The notes beneath the pieces are model-generated. The model had not been told where the DNA came from. It searched no databases and saw nothing but the letters and a program-made list of their open reading frames with translations. Below are positions 56,857 to 64,000 of a DNA stretch of 64,000 bases, in pieces. Source of the DNA: Uranotaenia lowii (Eukaryota; Arthropoda; Insecta; Diptera; Culicidae); assembly GCF_029784155.1 (NCBI RefSeq), contig NC_073693.1, forward strand, positions 24,092,002 to 24,156,001, given 5' to 3'. A program made the translations under genes and the position numbers. Positions within the stretch are counted from its first letter, which is position 1, and each line of letters starts with the position of its first letter.

Positions 56857-58780
56857 ATGCTCAATAGCAAGAATATGACCTCTAGCACTAGGTCACATCA
56901 AAGACCACAGGGCCCAGATGGAGTTTAACGAGTAAGAGATATACATTGGTATACCATGAGTTGTCTCGTGGTACTCATGAACCCAGAGTAGCAAACAAGG
57001 GAAATGCGGTTGCCATGTTTTATGCAGGGTCATCACCTTGCTCTGGGCTGCAGTTTCATCTCCTTCTGGACCAGGGTGGAAATGTGTCTGCAAGTCCCGG
57101 CGATTGCAGATGAACGGCTAATAGAACTACCACTAAATCCCCTAGAGGCCGTCGACTGATCCGTCAAATCTAAGCGGAAGAAGTGGTGCATCTGGGTTTC
57201 AGATATCAGTACTTAGGTGTCAGTTGTAAGGGTACGGCTCGGGGGGTCATGTCCCTGAACCTGACGTTAGTCAACACTAGAGGTATCGAAAGAGTTTGGA
57301 TTTTACACGTGCCTCGGGAGGTCTTCTCCCCTAACTCACATGTACGATCGGAGAAAGTGTTGTCGACAACTCGATTTGTGCCTCTGGACTTCCTGCATCA
57401 TATTTGTACAACAAGTAGATGCGCTTAAATGTGGACCTCTTTCAACACGTTGAGATGTTGTATCTTAACTCGTTAGAGGAGAGGTTGTGCTGACCAGTAG
57501 ATTCGATATAAGTATTGCCTTGGGCACATTTGCGCAAGTAGACCTCCCACTATTAAGGAGTTGTGCTGAACCTTTCGAGGTGGAAATCAAGGTTATATAC
57601 TTGTAATATTGTATCATGAGTCGACCAATTACACCCATAGGCCTATAGTAGCAAACTGGGGGAACGCGTTGATCGCCTTGCCTTGGAATGCGAGCGGTTA
57701 ATTTTTTAATTAATAATTTAATTATTAATTTATTTTATTTAAATAATAATTTACCATTTGGGCTAACAACTAATAATAAAAAAGTGTCATCGCCCTGGAG
57801 ATTTTAGAGTAGATTCTAATTGATTCCGTGGCTGCAGCTACAAAGTTAAGGCATTCTCTACAATGTAGTAGATGCCACGAGTACGTGCCCGAGGCGTGCC
57901 GTTTCCCAAAAGGAAAACTGTAGGGATTCTCTGCAGTAAATCTGGTAGAAAATGAAGATACTCTCGGAGTGAGGAGCTCTCGACCTCGGGTCTATCATTT
58001 AAGTTGAGTTAGGATAAATTTTCGTTAGGAAACATCCAGATCGTTACTCCAAGTCTCAAGAGTGTGCAATGACAGGTGCGAGTCCATTATAGCGCACTCG
58101 ATTTGTACAAGACGAGATGGAACCTCGTGTCATTACAAGGAGAGTTCGGATCTTGAGTCATTGGAGGTGGGGTCAAGTTCTTTCACGGTTCTGGGCTGGA
58201 ACTGTAGCCATCACATTATCATCCGAGTACCTGTATGAAGTCCCTAGCGTGTGCTGTGGCAGTCCACGATAGGCTGCACTTATAAAAAAATACACTCACG
58301 AACACACAAGGATCTCAGATATCCAATTAACTTAACTCCAAACTAGCTAGCACCTTACACATGCTAAAACCACTAGCACACAGAAAGAGAACTCCTTACG
58401 CCGTAACCGAGATTCGATCTCATTACTCTGATTTAGAAGTCTTTTCAACACTATCCTCTAGGCCGCTTGATCGGCAAACGACGGCCAAAAGTGCGGACCA
58501 TGAGTTTTTGATTGGAGCTGAAGCTTTTAGTCGCTGAGAAAAGAAGTCGGTGGTGGATTCGTATAGGCATCTTCCCTCATTAAAGTGAAGTTTAGAAGTA
58601 GTTCAAAGAAAAGATCGAGGTTATAGAACCCATTGTGGGTTTTAGCAAGAAGGGGGTATACGTTGATAGTCTCATTCTACTCATGGCTCCAGGGTAGCAA
58701 ATATTGGAGACGCGGTGACGAAGTGCCTAAGAAAACAATTCTGTTGAATTCAATGGTTTAGCTCGTTACTACTTTGGTTT
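56857..58780. repeat. region with three diverged copies of an unknown repeat
   Basis: A motif of the form ATATAC..., CTCATG or CCCATA, then GTAGCAAA, a purine-rich stretch and GCGGTG/GCGTTG occurs at about 56940-57010, 57595-57690 and 58650-58725. Examples: AGAGTAGCAAACAAGGG, ATAGTAGCAAACTGGGG, AGGGTAGCAAATATTGG. Sequence before each copy is also loosely similar. No ORF is convincing. The family is unknown to me. A 23-bp perfect palindrome (AATTAATAATT-T-AATTATTAATT) lies at 57708-57730. Confidence 0.5.
58397..58475 (-). repeat. tRNA-like SINE remnant
   Basis: The minus strand starts GCCGATCAAGCGGCCTAGAG and ends GAGATCGAATCTCGG then TTACGGC. A T-arm-like GAGAT/ATCTC stem and a partial acceptor pairing (GCCG/CGGC) can be drawn, and A-box-like and B-box-like segments are correctly spaced. 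Degenerate; probably a SINE head. Confidence 0.5.
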
Positions 58781-61499
58781 GGAAATAAAATACCGTTTAT
58801 TCATTTCAGTTTATCAAGTCCTTATAAGCTAACTTAGGGCTATAGCGATTACATTCTTGTTGCTTATTTTAAGAGATTCTCAACTCTGAATCATTCCCTA
58901 AATACTATCAGCTTTTGGGTTAGCCACTCAGAATAAACTGCCAACACTACTATAGGGAAACTCATAACCACATGATGTATTAGCTGAGTTTAAAGTGTAT
59001 GATGACAACATTTGTGTTGTTGTCATCATCAACTGTCAACTGCTATTGCTCTCGATGAGGGAATTGACGAAAAGAGAACGAAACCAAAACAACCTGTTTT
59101 GGTTTTCTTCGCAGTCGGCAGCAATCCGGAACGGGCAAATCCGGACCTGAAAACGGAGTCTCAGCAGGATCTGAAAAACGTAAATCTCAATAAATTCAAA
59201 TTAATTACCTGAGTTATCCACTATTAATAAAGGGTAGATTAGTCCATTGATCGAACTTGCTTGTCGAATTATTCAATTTTCTTCTTCTTCTTTTTACCTC
59301 AGTCGTTCGGGGGTAACGAAGACTATATGCCCTATTGAACTTTGGTATGTCGCTTAGGCAATTAGTAATATGTCGATTTTTCGTTTTGTATTGTGTCAAT
59401 TTACGATATGTCGAAATGTCGACTCGTCGATGGATAAATTCGAAATGAAAAAGTACTAAGAACGTATAAAATTTTCGATTCCCAAACAGTAAGCCCATCG
59501 ATAAGCGTGATCTTGAACTGATCAAGGTGAAAAAGAAAATAGACTTTTCCTCACGTCCAAAACTTTCAACACTTCACCCACCACCATAAACTAGTTGTAG
59601 AAGCAAAACTTTTCCCGCGCATTTTTCATCATTCATGACTATCGTCGGTGCGGTTTTCAAGTTTAAACTTCACTCTTGACAAGGAAAGAAGGCGGCAGTA
59701 TCAAGGAGGGTGGAAATTCGCCAAGCGTTCCGCAAGTGAAAAGTAGGTCTAATAACATTCCTTTCCTTTCCACCCCTGTCTTTCGCAAAGGCACTTGTCG
59801 TGTCTTTTTTCTTTCCACTTTTTTTTTGTTTTTTTGTTTCGATTGCTTCGCGGATGCATTTCCTTTCGTCGTCGTCGTCTTCGTCGTCATTAGATGCGAT
59901 GGAACTGCTGGCATCTGATGCAGCTTGATGCAATCTCTTCTTGCTGGCTTTAGTGGGGAGACCCTGGTAAAAATAAAATCCGGCTTATTGTGGAATGGAA
60001 AATTGGTCGGGGGAAATGGGAGGTGATGGATGGGAAAAACCGGCCAAAGTCAGTCAGTCAGTCAGTCACTAAAGCGGTTCAAACTTGCATTTTTCGCAAT
60101 GGTTTTTTTTTCTTTTTGCTCGACTCTCGCTGCTTCTTTCACCAGCAGTCGCTGCTGTTGGGTGATTATTGGCTTTTATGCTTCCTTTGGCAGAATCTCT
60201 CGTCGTCTTCGATTCCGTGGATTTGGAGGCATGTTTGTTGATGTTTGCTAGAGGTAGGAACCCAGCTGAAAAACCTGCCTCGCTTGAGATGCGCACATCC
60301 GTTCCGTGACTACGTGCTCCGATGGATTGGCATTAGTTAGATAGATGGCTGGGGCGATTTGGTCCCGGGCGGAAAGGCAAAATTGGAAAGAAAATGAAAA
60401 TTGCATGCTCAACATCGATTGTGCCCGCGTATGTCCATATGTGGAGATGCAGTTTGATGCAGCGTGAATGTGTGTGTGATCTTCCTACGATGCATATTTC
60501 AAAATAGATGCATCCATCGACAACACTTCTCCGGCCATCCGTGATGAATTAGAGATAGATGTGCTTTCGTTTGGATTTTTCAGTTTCAGTTTGCGGCTCT
60601 GTTCCAACCCACTCTGTTATTCGGCTTATGATGCGACCTTGGCTTTCTTTTAGTGCAATTTTTACGAACAATGTTGTTCGCAACCATGCTTTGGAAGGTG
60701 ATTTCCTTACCTCGATTCATGCATGGATATGTGCAATTTTGCACCATCTCGTTTTCAATGTTTTCCCCCAATTTTCAATTTTCAGAGAAAAGTTAAACTT
60801 TCAAACATATTAAAACTAATTTAGAGATAAATATAACAAAGTACAAAATTTGAAGCTAACGAAATCGATAAACCGACAAATCAAGTAGTCGACAAATTCG
60901 AAAATCAACAAATTGACACACGCTCGATTTTAATTAACCATTTATGCTTGAAAACTAACAATTTTTTCCTTTGTGCCACAGAACTGTCAATTTCTTCATT
61001 TTTGACGTTTTTTCAGAAAAATTTCAAACGTCAATGAAGTTCTCATGAAAAAACCGCAAAAATGGTTAAAAAAAATGCCATTTTGACTAAGCGATTATAG
61101 CAGTGCGAAAAAGTATTGCATGGAGCAAAATCATTTACAAACATGGCGGATTTTCTTTTCTATCATATACGATTTAAACTGACTTCAGGCGACATTCTAT
61201 ACGAACTTTTTACTATGCAGTTGGAATTGCGATTCGCAACACCTTTGTAAACGACTTACGTTATCATTTCTGATTCGATTTTATGTTGTCTGGGTAATGG
61301 ATCAAATCCGTCTATACTTTGCGAATCGCTGGATTCTTACGTAAATTAACTGTGTCTTTGTTTTGACAGCATTCAGCTATGTGAATTTCACGTGAGAAAC
61401 AAATGTTTTTTTTATAGGCTTCATAGTGTTTCACGTTATGAGTGGCTTCGTGAAAATCCAGGTGAATTTAACGTTTCTTTTTCGGCTGAGTGTAGATAG
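58781..61499. other. spacer; no supported gene
   Basis: Balanced composition at 59.5-60.7 kb with short microsatellites (GTC repeats near 59867-59885, GTCA near 60050-60067). GTCGA-rich segments appear at 59.25-59.42 and 60.86-60.93 kb, outlying traces of the zone that follows. No recognisable coding sequence. Confidence 0.5.
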
Positions 61500-61985
61500 A
61501 TCGTTTTTGTAGATTCGTCGATTTGGTCGATTAATCGATTTTTCGTTAAATTATAAATATGTTGATTTCTCGTTTAATCAATTGGTAGGTTTGTCGATTT
61601 TCGACTTATCGATAGGTCGATGTGTGGATTGGTCGATTTTCGACTTAACAGTTTTTCGCTTCAACAATCTGTCTATTGAACGATTTTTCAATTTGTTGAT
61701 GTTCCATTTTACGGTTTGTTGGTTTGTCGACTTTCGATTTGTCGATTTTTCAATTTGTCGATTTTCCAGTTTTCCGATTTGTCAATTTGACGATTTTACA
61801 CTTATAAATTAGTTCATTTGTCGACTTATCAATTGGTGGGTTTGTCGATTTTCGACATGTCGATAGGTCGATTTGTGAATTAATCGATTTTCGAATCACT
61901 AGTTTTTGGGTTAAGCAATTTGTCTATAAGCGATTTTTCTATTTGTCTTTGTGTTAATTTGTTCCATTTTTCGATTTGTATTCGA
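61500..61985. repeat. degenerate GTCGATTT low-complexity zone, left of array 3
   Basis: Irregular units such as TTGTCGATTTTCGA, GGTCGATTTGTG and TTGTCGACTTATCAATTGG recur every 8-20 bp. A similar block lies on the other side of array 3 (63500-63655). Confidence 0.75.
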
Positions 61986-63300
61986 GTTGTTTGTAAATGA
62001 CAAAAAATGGAAAAAAATAAAAAACTGACAAAAATGAAAAATATGATAAAAATGACAAAGATGACGAAAATAATGAAAATGATAAATATGACAAAAACGG
62101 CAAAAATTACAAAAATGGCAAAAATGACAAATATGACAAAAATGACGAAAAAACTGAAAACGATAAGAACGACAAAAATGACAAAAATGACAACGATGAC
62201 AAAAATGACACAAGTGACAAAAATGGTAAAATGGCAAAAAAAACAAAAATTAAAAAAAATTACACAAATGACAAAATGGTAAAAATGGCAACACTGACAT
62301 AAATAAAAAAATAAATGATATAAATGAAAAAAAAAATGACAAAAATGACAAAAAACACAAAAATGACAGAAATTACAAAAAAATACAAAAATTACAAAAA
62401 TGACACAAATGACAAAAATAACAAAATTGACAAAAATGACAAAAATGACAATAATGACAAAAAAGACAAAAATGATAAAAATGACAATAATGACAAAACT
62501 GACAAAAATGACAATAATGACAAAATTGACAAAAAAGACAAAAATGACAAAAAGACAAAAATGACAATAATGACAAAAATGACAAAAACGACAAAAATGA
62601 CAAAAATGACAAAAATGACAAAAATAACAAAAATAACAAAAATCACAAAAATGACAAAAATTACAAAAATTACAAAAATTACAGAAATTACAAAAATGAC
62701 AAAAAAAATGACACAAGTATGACAGAAATGACAAAAATGACAGAACTGCCACAAAAATGACAAAAATGTCAAAAATGACAAAAAATGTTCCAAAAATGAC
62801 AAAAATGAAGAAAATTGATAAAAATGACAGAAACAGAAACAAAAATGACCAAAATGGCAAAAATGACAAAAATTACAAAAATGGCAAAAATGACAAAAAT
62901 GACAAAAATGACAAAAATGACAATAATGACAAAAATGACAAAAATGACACAAAAATAACCCAAAAATGGCGCAAACATGATAAAAAATGACAAAAATGAC
63001 ATAAAAATGACACAAGAATGACAGAAATGACAAAAATGACAGAACTGCCACAAAAATGACAAAAATGTCAAAAATGACAAAAATGACAAAAATGACGAAA
63101 ATTGATAAAAATTACAGAAACTTACAAAAATGACAAGAATGACAAAAATGACAAAAATGGCAAAAATGGCAACAATGACAAAAATGACGAAAATGGCAAA
63201 AATGGCAAAAATGACAAAAATGACAAAAATGACAAAAATTCTAAAAATACAAAAATGACTCAAATGGCAAAAATGGCAACAATGACAAAATTTAAAAAAA
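61986..63300 (+). repeat. satellite array 3, degenerate ACAAAAATG units
   Basis: Same 9-bp unit and same strand as arrays 1 and 2, but heavily substituted (ATGGC, ATAAC, ATTAC, ACGAAAA) with frequent irregular spacing. A long internal duplication is visible: 62708-62770 and 63008-63070 both carry ACAAGTATGACAG or ACAAGAATGACAG followed by AGAACTGCCACAAAAATGAC. ORFs through it are artefacts. Confidence 0.95.
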
Positions 63301-63499
63301 AAAATAGAAAATGAAATGTAAGAAAATGTTATGAAATATAATGGATTGTAACGCAATATAATAAAACTTGATGAAATGTTTTGAAATGTAATGTAAAATG
63401 AGGGAAAATTGAGGTGCAACTGTTATTTTTTTTTCACAGTCGTATTTTTTTTCGATTCCCACATGCCAAAACAAAGGAAATCATATTTGGGTTCATTTG
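63301..63499. other. AT-rich transition
   Basis: Includes irregular ATGAAATGTAATG units (63310-63405) that may be another decayed short-period repeat. Confidence 0.4.
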
Positions 63500-63655
63500 T
63501 TCCATTTTTCGATTTGTAGATTTGTCGACTAATCCATTTGTCGAGATGTTGATTGGTGATTTACTTGGTTTTGATGTCGATGTCGCGATTTTTCAATGAG
63601 TCCATTTGATTTAACCGTCAAATTGGTTTATCGAATCCTCGATTTTTCGATTTGA
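63500..63655. repeat. GTCGATTT low-complexity zone, right of array 3
   Basis: TTTCGATTTGTAGATTTGTCG, GTCGATGTCGCG and CCTCGATTTTTCGATTTG units mirror those at 61.5-62.0 kb. Confidence 0.65.
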
Positions 63656-63914
63656 ATAATTTACAAAATGAATAACCAATCAGATCAAAAAATGTAATTG
63701 AATCGCACACATTTGTGAATTTATTCAAATTTTGAAAAGTTAGCATTTTATTATATTTAAGGTTTTTTCCTTCCTTACTTATTAAAATCAACAAAAAAAA
63801 ACGCAATACATATCATGTTCTTTCTAATCTCAACCACACACACACATTTTAACAATAGCTACAGTCAAGAAACAAACACAGACACCGACACGCCCAGCTT
63901 GTCTAATTGTTTTC

Positions 63915-64000
63915 GCTTTTCATTTAATTAATTCTCGGCGCGAGACTTTTCTCACTTTTCTAATTGTTTGCCTTTCTTTCTCGGTTTCGTTTCGTTTCAG
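63915..64000 (+). promoter_or_regulatory. candidate 3' splice acceptor at the window edge
   Basis: The last bases are a long pyrimidine-rich stretch (CTTTCTTTCTCGG, TTTCGTTTCGTTTCAG) ending in CAG at exactly 64000. A branch-point-like TTCTAAT lies about 45 nt upstream, further from the AG than is usual. An exon could begin at 64001. Confidence 0.5.

Noticed and set aside
59663..59933. Lys/Glu-rich minus-strand ORFs near a GTC microsatellite
   Set aside because: Low-complexity translation of microsatellite and T-rich DNA; no domain.
61880..63419. ORFs of 130-330 codons over array 3
   Set aside because: Composed of decayed satellite units; no conserved domain.

Overview
This is eukaryotic, AT-rich, repeat-dominated DNA, most likely from a dipteran and plausibly a mosquito. 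The inference rests on the retroelements (RTE and Jockey/CR1-type non-LTR fragments, a copia-type LTR element, tRNA-derived SINEs, many foldback and MITE-like elements) and on AT-rich single-copy spacer. I found no intact cellular protein-coding gene and no rRNA or functional tRNA gene. Short ORFs in the spacer show no recognisable domains, and the longest ORFs are artefacts of satellite DNA.

Layout. 1-9.7 kb: spacer, a decayed reverse-transcriptase relic containing a long inverted duplication (2.5-3.4 kb), an RTE 3' end (7.57-7.89 kb) and a tetranucleotide microsatellite. 9.7-24.9 kb: SINE-like tRNA relic, hairpins, a 57-bp retroelement tail with a 14-bp target duplication, and several non-autonomous elements. 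24.9-33.4 kb: two large satellite arrays built on a 9-bp unit (ACAAAAATG) that changes to an 11-bp unit (ACACAAAAATG) on the right, separated by about 1.7 kb of unique sequence; a 250-bp hairpin closes the second array. 33.4-52.2 kb: spacer with dispersed repeats, nested inverted-repeat elements (43.9-45.3 kb, one carrying an exon/intron-like segment), a hAT-like MITE (46.7-47.4 kb), an 830-bp foldback element (50.1-51.0 kb) and a SINE. 52.2-56.9 kb: a 5'-truncated non-LTR retrotransposon with one in-frame stop, directly abutting a small coding-less copia-type element with recognisable LTRs, primer-binding site and polypurine tract. 56.9-64 kb: diverged repeats, a (GTCGATTT)-like low-complexity zone and a third, degenerate ACAAAAATG array.

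Possible host context. The last bases form a good 3' splice acceptor (pyrimidine tract ending in CAG). Two + strand sites (6311/6312 and 28813/28814) have the form polypyrimidine-CAG|GTAAA with a perfect GTAAGT just downstream, as in recursive splice sites of long insect introns. The simplest reading is that much or all of the window is intron of a large + strand gene whose next exon begins at or just beyond the right edge; this is inference and needs transcript data.
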